From contig JAKOSR010000057.1 in the NCBI GenBank assembly GCA_029777225.1, positions 1 through 38,058 on the forward strand: a DNA stretch of 38,058 nt, given 5' to 3'. The first letter of the stretch is position 1. Each line of letters starts with the position of its first letter. The position numbers and the translations under genes were made by a program. This document shows positions 17,758-26,298 of this stretch, one piece after another. This DNA is from Chloroflexota bacterium (lineage in GTDB: Bacteria; Chloroflexota; Anaerolineae; Anaerolineales; Anaerolineaceae). The notes below the pieces were generated by a model that made no database searches, was not told where the DNA came from, and was given only the letters and a program-made list of their open reading frames with translations.

Positions 17758-19155
17758 ATGAAGGAATTTGAAGTTGTTGTCGTGGGGGCCGGGCCAGGGG
17801 GGTATGTCAGCGCCATCCGGGCCGCGCAGCTTGGCAAGAAAGTGGCCATCATTGAAAAGGAATACATGGGTGGGGTTTGCCTGAACGTGGGCTGTATTCC
17901 CTCCAAGGCCCTGTTACGCAATGCTGAGCTGGCCTACCTGGCGCGGACCCAGGCTGAGGAGTATGGCATCCACTTTGACAACCTTCAGTTGGATTACAGC
18001 GCGGCCTACAAGCGCAGCCGGCAGGCAAGCTCGCGCCTGACCAAAGGCGTTGAGTTCCTGATGAAGAAGAATAAGATTGAGGTCATCCGTGGTGAAGCAA
18101 GGCTGGCCGGCGCGGGCAAACTGCAAGTGACACTCAGCGCGGGTGGTACGGAAGAAATCCAAGCGCGGGATATCATCCTCGCGACTGGCGCGCACGCAAC
18201 GGTTGTACCCGGCATGGAACCCGATGGGGTTAAGGTTTTGGACTACAAGCACGCCATCCTGCAGGAGAAGTTACCACAGAGTGCGGTTATCATCGGCGGA
18301 GGCGCGATTGGCGTGGAATTTGCCACTGTTTGGAGCGCTTATGGGGTCAAAGTCGACCTGGTTGAAATGTTGCCACATATCCTCCCGAACGAGGATAATG
18401 AGGCTGCAGCTGAATTGACCAAGGCTTTTGGCAAGCGTGGCGTTAAAGTGCACGCCGGAACCAAGGTTAAGTCGGTCACCAGGACGGAAGCTGGCACGGA
18501 TGTGCTGCTTGAAAATGACAAAGGCGAGGAAACCATAGAGGCTGAAGTCACCCTGGTGGCAATTGGCTTCAAACCCAACTCGCAAGATCTCGGGCTTGAG
18601 CTGGTGGGCGTGGAAAAGGACAAACGCGGTTTTATCAGCGTGGATGAGCGCATGGCAACCAATGTGCCCGGGGTATGGGCGATTGGGGACGTCACCGGTA
18701 AACTGTTGCTGGCGCACGCCGCGTCCGCGATGGGCGTGATTGCCGCGGAGAACATTGCCGGCCTGCCGGGGCGAAAACTTGACTTCCGCATGATCCCACG
18801 GGCGACATTCTCATCCCCCCAGGTGGCCTCGTTTGGCTACACGGAAGAGCAGGCCCGCGAAGCTGGTTACGCGGTGAAAGTTGGCAAGTTCTTCTTCCAG
18901 GCCAATGGCAAGGCGCTGGGATTGGGGGAATACGCCGGCTACGCCAAGGTCATCACGGATGAAAAATATGGTGAAATCCTTGGGGCGTCCATTGTTGGAC
19001 CTGAAGCTTCTGAATTGTTGCCTGAACTCACCCTGGCCCAGGCCAACGAGCTCACTGTCACCGAGATTACCCGCAACATCCACACGCACCCAACCTTGGG
19101 CGAGGCCATCCTGGAAGCTGCAGAGGCGGCGGAAGGGCATAGCATTCACTCATAA
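17758..19155 (+). CDS. lpdA: Dihydrolipoamide dehydrogenase
   Basis: VVGAGPGGYVSAIRAAQLG ... GGVCLNVGCIPSKALL ... C-terminal IHTHPTLGEAILEAA. Confidence 0.95.
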   Translation: MKEFEVVVVGAGPGGYVSAIRAAQLGKKVAIIEKEYMGGVCLNVGCIPSKALLRNAELAYLARTQAEEYGIHFDNLQLDYSAAYKRSRQASSRLTKGVEFLMKKNKIEVIRGEARLAGAGKLQVTLSAGGTEEIQARDIILATGAHATVVPGMEPDGVKVLDYKHAILQEKLPQSAVIIGGGAIGVEFATVWSAYGVKVDLVEMLPHILPNEDNEAAAELTKAFGKRGVKVHAGTKVKSVTRTEAGTDVLLENDKGEETIEAEVTLVAIGFKPNSQDLGLELVGVEKDKRGFISVDERMATNVPGVWAIGDVTGKLLLAHAASAMGVIAAENIAGLPGRKLDFRMIPRATFSSPQVASFGYTEEQAREAGYAVKVGKFFFQANGKALGLGEYAGYAKVITDEKYGEILGASIVGPEASELLPELTLAQANELTVTEITRNIHTHPTLGEAILEAAEAAEGHSIHS

Positions 19156-19169
19156 TTTTGGATTGATTA

Positions 19170-19203
19170 AATCGCCAGGCTAACAAGCCTGGCGATTTTT
19201 TGT
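19170..19203 (+). terminator. Intrinsic terminator after lpdA
   Basis: AATCGCCAGGCT / AGCCTGGCGATT followed by TTTTTG. Confidence 0.85.
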
Positions 19204-19353
19204 TGTAAAGCAGATAATTACGACGCCATTACCCTGAGAAGGTCTTTTTTTAGTGTCCCGCGTGGTGGCCACTAAGGCGCTCGATAACACTAAGATAACT
19301 TTTCCGCCCCCCGTCCAGATGTCGAGTGAATAAACGTTCGCCGGAATCGATTA

Positions 19354-19362
19354 TGCTATACT
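19354..19362 (+). promoter_or_regulatory. Extended -10 promoter (TGC-TATACT) for the six-gene cluster
   Basis: TATGCTATACT; no convincing -35. Confidence 0.45.
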
Positions 19363-19379
19363 TTATGCATGGTTCAAGT

Positions 19380-19494
19380 GCTCTTTTCGGTAGCTGATTC
19401 CTCCCGACAAATTGCCTCGCGCGCCCATGGGCGGGCAAGAGCCTATCCATGTGGGGAGGGGGGGAGTTACGCTTTCCCGAAAAGTTTTCCGAGC
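19380..19494 (+). ncRNA. Structured 5' leader, candidate cis-regulatory RNA
   Basis: Nested helices: P1 CTTTTCGG(19383-19390)/CCGAAAAG(19477-19484), P2 CCTCCC(19400-19405)/GGGAGG(19454-19459), P3 TTGCC(19412-19416)/GGCAA(19434-19438). Confidence 0.35.
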
Positions 19495-19528
19495 TTTTTC
19501 CGGAGCCTGAACCTGCGGAGGGCATGCA

Positions 19529-20287
19529 ATGAGTAGCCTCGGCATGGCAGACAAGGTCGCCATCGCGCTGGTGCTGCTGGCCCTGGCAGGCCAACTCTTT
19601 TTCCAATCCGCACGCCGGCGCGCACCTTACAGTAAGCTACGCAAGGTGAACGCTTACCAATCCGCGGACCTGCTCATCTCGGCTGTGGCTGAAAAAGGCC
19701 GGCGCCTCGTGTTGGGTATCGGCAACAACCTGACGGACCAGGGCGCAAGCCTGAGCGGGGTGGCAGGTTTGCCACTCCTCAAAGCCATCAGCCGGCGCTC
19801 ACTTTTCAACGACCAAAAATTACAGACCGTCAGCGGGGATGGTGTGCTGGCTTGCCTGAGCCAAATGGTGACGCATGGCGCGTACCAAAATGCCGTGGCC
19901 GTGGAGCTTTTCCAACCGGGCGAGGCAGTTTTGGCAGGGACCACGCGGTTTGCCAGCCTGGCCGGCTTGCTGCCCGAAGTCAACCATCGCGCGAATGGTG
20001 GGGTTATTCTTTCCGGGCAATTTGAAGGCGAAACATTGCTGGCACTCGACCTGGCGGCCCGCAAGAATATCCTGGTGGCGGGCAGTACCGCGTCGTTGGG
20101 CGGGCAGGCTGCCTTTTTGGCGGGTGTGTGCAACCTCGCGTTGGGGGAGGATTACTACGCCCCCGCGGCCAGTTTGGAGACTGACCCGGCTGCCGCGGCC
20201 TCGCTCAGGGCGCAGGATTTATTGAGAATCATCATTGCCATCGCGCTCCTTGTTGGCGCCGGGCTCACCATCGCGGGAGTGCTCTAA
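19529..20287 (+). CDS. Membrane-anchored protein of unknown function (DUF6754-like by recall)
   Basis: N- and C-terminal TM segments flanking a soluble alpha/beta region; first gene of a compact cluster. Confidence 0.65.
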   Translation: MSSLGMADKVAIALVLLALAGQLFFQSARRRAPYSKLRKVNAYQSADLLISAVAEKGRRLVLGIGNNLTDQGASLSGVAGLPLLKAISRRSLFNDQKLQTVSGDGVLACLSQMVTHGAYQNAVAVELFQPGEAVLAGTTRFASLAGLLPEVNHRANGGVILSGQFEGETLLALDLAARKNILVAGSTASLGGQAAFLAGVCNLALGEDYYAPAASLETDPAAAASLRAQDLLRIIIAIALLVGAGLTIAGVL

Positions 20288-20901
20288 TGAAAAAAGGGCT
20301 GCCAATCGCGGTCGCCATCCTTTCGGGGCTCTTTGTTTTGGCTGGGCTTATTTTCCAGCCATACCTCGGCCCTTACCTGGGATTGGTGCTAAATTGGGCA
20401 GTCATTGTGGGAAGCATGGCCTTGCTGGTAGCCATCGCGTCACTCATCATCTATCACGCCCGCTCCATCCTGACTGCCCGCAAAGGATTTATTTTTAGCA
20501 TTGTCATCCTGGCTTCTTTCGGGCTCAGCCTGGTCGGGGGTTTGTGGCTGGGGGTGGACAACCCAGCCTACCTGAAATGGGTCGGCGCCATCCAAAGACC
20601 ACTCGAAGTCAGTTTGCTTGGCCTGGTGGCGCTGATTATGACCAGCGCGGCGGTGCAGGTTTTTCGCAACCGTGGCTGGTCACCATTGACTGTCTCCTTC
20701 GGGTTGAGCGCTATATTCTTCCTCTTAATCGCGCTTGGGTTGCTTCAGACCCTTGAGGTTCCACAAATCGCAACAGTTATCGGCTATATCCGCCAGCTGC
20801 CATTGGTCGGCGCGCGTGGGTTATTGATTGGCGTGGCCATTGGCGCGGTCATGATGGCCATCCGGGTGCTGTTGGGGAGTGAAAGGCCGTACAGTGACTG
20901 A
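20287..20901 (+). CDS. Hypothetical multi-TM membrane protein
   Basis: Start overlaps the preceding stop by 1 nt (TAATGA); several hydrophobic helices. Confidence 0.75.
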   Translation: MKKGLPIAVAILSGLFVLAGLIFQPYLGPYLGLVLNWAVIVGSMALLVAIASLIIYHARSILTARKGFIFSIVILASFGLSLVGGLWLGVDNPAYLKWVGAIQRPLEVSLLGLVALIMTSAAVQVFRNRGWSPLTVSFGLSAIFFLLIALGLLQTLEVPQIATVIGYIRQLPLVGARGLLIGVAIGAVMMAIRVLLGSERPYSD

Positions 20902-22849
20902 ACAGCCGGATGAGATGACGGTCTGCCCACATTGTGGCGGCAAAAACCTCCCGCATGCCACGCGTTGCGTGCATTGTGGCGAGGAAATGGGCGCTTTCTT
21001 TGCTTTTGATGCCCAGGGTACGCCTGAGGACGAAAATGCTGAAAGCCAGGGAGGATCGGATTCCATTTCCGAAGTGCTGCGCAGCCTGCGCGAGGGGGAT
21101 GTGTTTGAGCCCATTCTCGGCGCGGCCTCGGAATCACCGCAGGAAGAACCAACCGAAGACGAAAGTGTTGAGCCTGAAGTCACGAACTCGGAACAACCCA
21201 GTGGCCCTGAGTGGCTGAGGCGGATTCGACAGAAAGCCCAGCAGGAAGAAAACGGGACAGCTGAAAACCGGGATGAGCTCTCGGCGGTCGATCGCGAGTT
21301 CAACGATTGGATTGCCCGCATTCGTGAGAAGACGCAGCGGGAGGCGCTCAACCAGGCTCGGGCCGCGGACACAGCCATGCCCGCGGACGCCAGCGGGACG
21401 CCTGAATGGCTGCGCAAGGTCAGAGCCCTGAACCCCCAGGGGCAGGATGATTCCACGGATGGCGCAGCAATCGGCAACGAGGCTGATGAATGGGAAATGG
21501 AATGGACTGACGAGAGGCTGCGCGCCTTGCGCGAGAAAGCCTTGTTAGAAGAACCGGAAATTGAACAGACAAGACCAGGCCCCGGCCCCGGCGGGGAGCC
21601 AGGCCTGGCTGAGGAAGGCATTGTCGCAGCCGCGGCAGGGGCTGTAGAGTTACCGACCGAGACCCGGCCGGCTGAATTTCATAACATCCCTGACGAGGAA
21701 GAGCCCGCGGAGAGCCTACCCGCAGCGAAAGCGTTGCCTGAGGTTACCGAGCCAGCCTTAGAGCCTGAGGCCGAAGAGGAGGAAACCCCTCCGTCCACCG
21801 AACCAGCCGGGGAAGAAGCCCCAACTAAAATTGAAGAGGAAACTCCAGCGCTCGAGCCCATCCTGGAGCAGGCCGGCCTCGCGAGTGGCGTGGAGAATCT
21901 GAACCCCGTGGAGGTTACCCCGGACGAGCCGAAGCCTACTGGCGACGCGCCCTCCGATTTGATGCTGCTGCGGACCCAAAAGGACTTCGCGGCACTTTTG
22001 AAAAGCATGATTTACCAGGAAGGCACGCATAGCTCGCCGGCCAAGGCCACAAAAGCTGAGCCGGCCGGGATAAGCCGGTTTGTGCTGGCCATGCTGCTGC
22101 TCGCAGCGCTAATTGCCACCCTGATTATCTCCCCAGGCAACGTGGTGCCATCCCGGATGCCAACCGAGGCGGCCAGTGCCTTCGCGGACGCGCTTGGCGC
22201 GCTGGGTGCCCAAGACCAGGTGCTGCTGGTTACGGATTACCAGGCTGCCACAAGCACGGAAATGGAACTGCTCCTGCCCACCGTCCTCAAACAGCTGGAC
22301 GCGCAGCAGGTGACCTGGGACGTGCTCACAACCCAGCCATCCGGGCTCTGGCTGACAGAGGCCCTACTTGAAAAAGTGGACCCCAACAATAAACCCTCGG
22401 TCAATTACCTGCCTGGCGGCAGCTTTGGGCTGGTACCGCTGGCCAACGGGCTCGGGAGCCAGACACCTCTTGGGGAGTATGCCAGCGCGTTGCCCCAGGG
22501 CATCCAGGATTTACGCGATTATGACCTCATCCTGCTGGCATGTGATTCCGAGCTACAGGCACGGACCTGGATGGAACAGGTGGCGCCTTGGCTACCACCC
22601 GGCCGTATTGCTGTGGTGAGCACCATGCAGACGGCGCCCATGCTCGCGCCGTACTACGATTCCGGGCAAATTGCCGGTTATCTCGCGGGGTTGGAAGACC
22701 AGGCGGGCGAAGGTGCGGAAAGCGCATACTTCCCCGCGCGCGTGTTCCAGGTGGGGCTGTTGGTTTTGCTTGTTCTCCTGCTGCTCGGCATGATTGTGAA
22801 AGCCGACCAGGATACTTTACAGCAAATTGAAAAGCGGGGTGAGGAATGA
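20894..22849 (+). CDS. Zinc-ribbon, WLR-repeat membrane protein of unknown function
   Basis: GTG start overlapping the previous stop (GTGACTGA); CPHCGGKNLPHATRCVHCG; repeats EWLRRIRQKAQ/DWIARIREKTQ/EWLRKVRAL; acidic/Pro linker; TM domain; C-terminal TM. Confidence 0.75.
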   Translation: MTEQPDEMTVCPHCGGKNLPHATRCVHCGEEMGAFFAFDAQGTPEDENAESQGGSDSISEVLRSLREGDVFEPILGAASESPQEEPTEDESVEPEVTNSEQPSGPEWLRRIRQKAQQEENGTAENRDELSAVDREFNDWIARIREKTQREALNQARAADTAMPADASGTPEWLRKVRALNPQGQDDSTDGAAIGNEADEWEMEWTDERLRALREKALLEEPEIEQTRPGPGPGGEPGLAEEGIVAAAAGAVELPTETRPAEFHNIPDEEEPAESLPAAKALPEVTEPALEPEAEEEETPPSTEPAGEEAPTKIEEETPALEPILEQAGLASGVENLNPVEVTPDEPKPTGDAPSDLMLLRTQKDFAALLKSMIYQEGTHSSPAKATKAEPAGISRFVLAMLLLAALIATLIISPGNVVPSRMPTEAASAFADALGALGAQDQVLLVTDYQAATSTEMELLLPTVLKQLDAQQVTWDVLTTQPSGLWLTEALLEKVDPNNKPSVNYLPGGSFGLVPLANGLGSQTPLGEYASALPQGIQDLRDYDLILLACDSELQARTWMEQVAPWLPPGRIAVVSTMQTAPMLAPYYDSGQIAGYLAGLEDQAGEGAESAYFPARVFQVGLLVLLVLLLLGMIVKADQDTLQQIEKRGEE

Positions 22850-23517
22850 GTTCAGTGGACCTGGCGCTGGGCCTGGTTGGCGTCGCGCTGACCATCATGA
22901 TTTTCAGCTACATCCTGGGTGATAACCTTTTCTTCCGCGTTGGCCTGTACGTGCTGATCGGCGTGGCGGCCGGCTTTTCCGCCGCGGTGGTCATCACCAA
23001 GGTCATTATCCCCCTGCTTTACGTACCGCTTAGAACTCCTGGGACGCCCGCATTTTATTGGGCCCTGGTGCCCCTCGTACTTTGCGCGCTGCTCGCGTTG
23101 ATGCTTTCCCCGCGTCTTTCCCAGGCGGGCAAAATCCCCCTGGCTTTCCTGAGCGGGGTGTTGGCCGCACTGGCGCTGTTTGGCGTCAGCCGGGGCACAT
23201 TGGCACCCCAGCTGCTGGCCACCATTGGCCGGTTTAGCCCGGCCTTGCTCATGCAAGCGAGCCAGATTAATTGGGCTGGGGTGATTGAGGGTGTGTTAAT
23301 CCTGCTGGGCGTCATCGCGACCCTGTTCTTCTTCCATCACAGGCAGCAGGTGAAACAGGTTGGTGGAGGAAGCCTGCTGGATGGCATGTCCAGCGTTGGG
23401 CAAATTTTCATGGGCATCACATTTGGCGCCTTGTTCATTGGCCTGTACATGACAGCACTGGTCGCCTTGATTTCCCAGTTGAATTGGGTCAAGGATTTCA
23501 TCACCAGCTTGCTTTGA
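22846..23517 (+). CDS. Hypothetical multi-TM membrane protein
   Basis: ATGA overlap with the previous CDS; about six hydrophobic segments. Confidence 0.75.
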   Translation: MSSVDLALGLVGVALTIMIFSYILGDNLFFRVGLYVLIGVAAGFSAAVVITKVIIPLLYVPLRTPGTPAFYWALVPLVLCALLALMLSPRLSQAGKIPLAFLSGVLAALALFGVSRGTLAPQLLATIGRFSPALLMQASQINWAGVIEGVLILLGVIATLFFFHHRQQVKQVGGGSLLDGMSSVGQIFMGITFGALFIGLYMTALVALISQLNWVKDFITSLL

Positions 23518-23534
23518 AAACTTGAGGAATTCAC

Positions 23535-25241
23535 GTGGCTCCAAACTTTTACTTGAGCGTTGACATCGGCAGGAGCAATACCCGCGTTTGGCTATTTGAT
23601 GACGCCTATGACGCATACAGCTTGCGCGCTTCCGCCCAGTCGCCTTCCACGGTGGGCGAACGTACGGACGTACGGCTGGGTTTCATTGCTGCCGTGGAGA
23701 AAATCCAGGATGAAACAGGCATTAACCTCCTGGACCCGAGAAAACACCTGCTCATCGATTCAGAAGGAAGAATTGGCGTGAGGGGTGCAGGTTTGAGCCT
23801 CTCTGCGGGAGAGCCCATCCGCACGACCCTGATCGGGGTTTCGGAAAACTATTCGCTTGCGGCGTTGCGCAGACTCGTGAGTTTGTTCCATACCAAAGTG
23901 GTGATGGAAATCAACCTCCAAGATGATTTGAACGACACCGCCCAACTTGAAAACCTTATATCGTCCCAATCTGAACTTTTTGTTATTGGCGGAGGGTTTG
24001 ACGAAGGTGCGAGCAAACGCATACGGGCCGCCATTGAAAACATCCGGGTGGTGTATCACAACCTGCCGGGCTTGGCTCAGCCGCAGATTGTTTATGCCGG
24101 CAATCGCTCCCTGGCTGAATACGCGGAAAGAGAGCTCGAGGCAGGCCCTGATCTTCATCTGGCCGGAAACATCCAGCCCCTGGAGGAGCAGGAAGACCTG
24201 CAGGTTGGCTGGAAAGCCATGCTAGCGGCTTTCGCGCGCGTACGCGAAGGGCAAATCCCCGGCCTGGTGGAATTACAGAAACAGCTGGGTCAGCGCGTCA
24301 TCCCCACCACTTTCGCGACCACCCGAACCACGCGTATCATGAACAGCATGAACACCAATGGTAAAGGAGTGCTTACGCTGGACGTGGGCGCAGGTGGCGT
24401 GGACGTGATTGTGGTTCAGGACGGCCTTGTGATGGGCGGACGCCATCAAACGAGCCTGACCACCCGCGATATCCAACATACACAGGCTGTGATTGGCATG
24501 GGTTTGGATAAAGAATGGCTGGCGACCGCCTTGTACAACAAGCAGGCGCATCCGGGCATCCTCCCCGCGACGCTGCAGGATATCGCGCTTGAACAAGCCT
24601 GGGCACGCGTACGCATCCAAAACGCTCTCAACTCGGTCGCGGAGGTATTCCCCACCCTGGACTACGACCCATCCGTGGGACTGCGACGTGACTTTGAACC
24701 CATTGTGCTCTCAGGCGCGTGCCTGACTGGCATGCCGACGGAACGCCAGGTCTTTCTCACCGGTTTGGATAGCATTCTGCCCCACGGCATCACCACGTTC
24801 GTGCTGGACAAAGACCAGCTGATGCCCGCGTTGGGGTCGCTGGCCGCAGTGGAACCCTTGGTCGCCATCCAGGTGATTGACTCAGGCATCTTCATCAACC
24901 TTGGCACGGCGGTCAGCGTGATTAGCCCTGGCAAAATTGGTGACCAGGTGATTTCGGTTGAAGTGGATGAGGGTGAGTCCCCCCGTGAACATTACACGCT
25001 TACCAAAGGGGAGATAAAGCGAATTGAACTCCTTCCCCAAACCCCGGCGCACATCTACCTCTCCCCGGCTTCAGACAGTGATGTTGGCATGGGGCTGGTT
25101 GGGTTGGGGGGCTGGTTGAGCGTTTCCACCGGAAAAGTTGGCGTGGTCATCGACGCACGTGGCCGTCCGCTTTCTCTTCCTGAGGATGACGCGGCGCGCA
25201 GTGAGAAAATCAACGACTGGCTTTGGGAACTGGGGGGATGA
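23535..25241 (+). CDS. Glutamate mutase L (MutL)-like ASKHA-fold ATPase
   Basis: DIGRSNTRVWLFD (phosphate 1), GVLTLDVGAGGVDVIVVQDG (phosphate 2), PIVLSGACLTGMP (adenosine); GTG start. Confidence 0.8.
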   Translation: MAPNFYLSVDIGRSNTRVWLFDDAYDAYSLRASAQSPSTVGERTDVRLGFIAAVEKIQDETGINLLDPRKHLLIDSEGRIGVRGAGLSLSAGEPIRTTLIGVSENYSLAALRRLVSLFHTKVVMEINLQDDLNDTAQLENLISSQSELFVIGGGFDEGASKRIRAAIENIRVVYHNLPGLAQPQIVYAGNRSLAEYAERELEAGPDLHLAGNIQPLEEQEDLQVGWKAMLAAFARVREGQIPGLVELQKQLGQRVIPTTFATTRTTRIMNSMNTNGKGVLTLDVGAGGVDVIVVQDGLVMGGRHQTSLTTRDIQHTQAVIGMGLDKEWLATALYNKQAHPGILPATLQDIALEQAWARVRIQNALNSVAEVFPTLDYDPSVGLRRDFEPIVLSGACLTGMPTERQVFLTGLDSILPHGITTFVLDKDQLMPALGSLAAVEPLVAIQVIDSGIFINLGTAVSVISPGKIGDQVISVEVDEGESPREHYTLTKGEIKRIELLPQTPAHIYLSPASDSDVGMGLVGLGGWLSVSTGKVGVVIDARGRPLSLPEDDAARSEKINDWLWELGG

Positions 25242-25242
25242 G

Positions 25243-26292
25243 ATGGAAGTAGTCCGCATTAGCAAAGACCAGACTGTTTTACGGCGTTATGTGCTTCCCT
25301 GCAAGGGCAAGGTATTGGTTCAAATTGGCCAGAGTGTGGCCCCGGGCGAACCCATCGCGGAAGTTGACCTGCCTGGAAGGTTCCAGGTGTTTGACGTGGT
25401 CAACTCCCTGCATGTGAAGCCAGGTCAAATGGAAAAAATCATGAAACGCCTGGCTGGTGAAGAGGTGAAGGTGGGGGATGTCATTGCGCAGAAAAACGGC
25501 CTCTTCTCGCGCATCTTCCGCGCGTATGAAGATGGGAAAGTTCTTTCGGTGCGTGAGGGTAAGGTGACACTGGCCCTGGGAGAGCGCAAGGCGCAGGTTT
25601 CGACTGCCATCCCGGGGACGATTGTGGAAGTGATACCTGACCGGGGGGCAGTTGTTTCAGCGCAAGGCGCGCTCATACAAGGCGCCTGGGGCAATGGGCT
25701 CAGTGCCGCTGGGCCGTTCCAGGTGACCGAGATTGACTATACCAAACCCGATCGCAACGGTAATTGGCCGGACATGCATGGCAAGATTTGCTTCCTGGAA
25801 ACCTGCCCACGCCTTGAGAATTTGCGCCGGATTGTTAACCGCAAACCGGCAGGGTTGGTATTCTGTTCCGCGATGCCAGGTCTGGTGCCGGAGCTCAGGG
25901 GGTTGCCCATCCCCGTTATTTTGCTTTCAGGGTTTGGGGATATTCGCATTGACCCCATCACCAGCGAGGTGCTGGAGGTGTTGGATGGCCAGGTCGTCTA
26001 CAGTAATGCGCTTCAACGGGAACCTGAAACAGATTCGTTCCCAGAGGTGTTCCTCCCCAAAGTGAGCGAACAGGTGCACGGCTTGTTTGAAAGCCCTGAG
26101 ACCCTGAGCATTGGCAGCAAGGTGCGCCTGTTGGGCATGCCCTACACGGGCAGTGTTGGAGAAGTGGTGGAAATCCCAGCCGCGGCCGAAAAATTCGCCA
26201 GCGGGTTGGTGCTACAACCTGTGGTAGTCAAACGCGCGGATGAGCAGGTGATTCGGGTTCCCAGGGAAAACCTGGAACTCTTGGTCCAATAG
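25243..26292 (+). CDS. Hypothetical protein with RnfC/biotinyl-lipoyl-like barrel and KOW/OB-like C-terminus
   Basis: GKVLVQIGQSVAPGEPIAEVDLPG, VGDVIAQKNGLFSRIFRAYEDGKV; 1 nt after the MutL-like stop. Confidence 0.7.
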   Translation: MEVVRISKDQTVLRRYVLPCKGKVLVQIGQSVAPGEPIAEVDLPGRFQVFDVVNSLHVKPGQMEKIMKRLAGEEVKVGDVIAQKNGLFSRIFRAYEDGKVLSVREGKVTLALGERKAQVSTAIPGTIVEVIPDRGAVVSAQGALIQGAWGNGLSAAGPFQVTEIDYTKPDRNGNWPDMHGKICFLETCPRLENLRRIVNRKPAGLVFCSAMPGLVPELRGLPIPVILLSGFGDIRIDPITSEVLEVLDGQVVYSNALQREPETDSFPEVFLPKVSEQVHGLFESPETLSIGSKVRLLGMPYTGSVGEVVEIPAAAEKFASGLVLQPVVVKRADEQVIRVPRENLELLVQ

Positions 26293-26298
26293 TTCAAC

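Noticed and set aside
20821-21621. 266-aa Ser-rich minus-strand ORF
   Set aside because: Antisense image of the Glu-rich region of the zinc-ribbon protein; Ser richness follows from GAG/GAA/GCG reversal.
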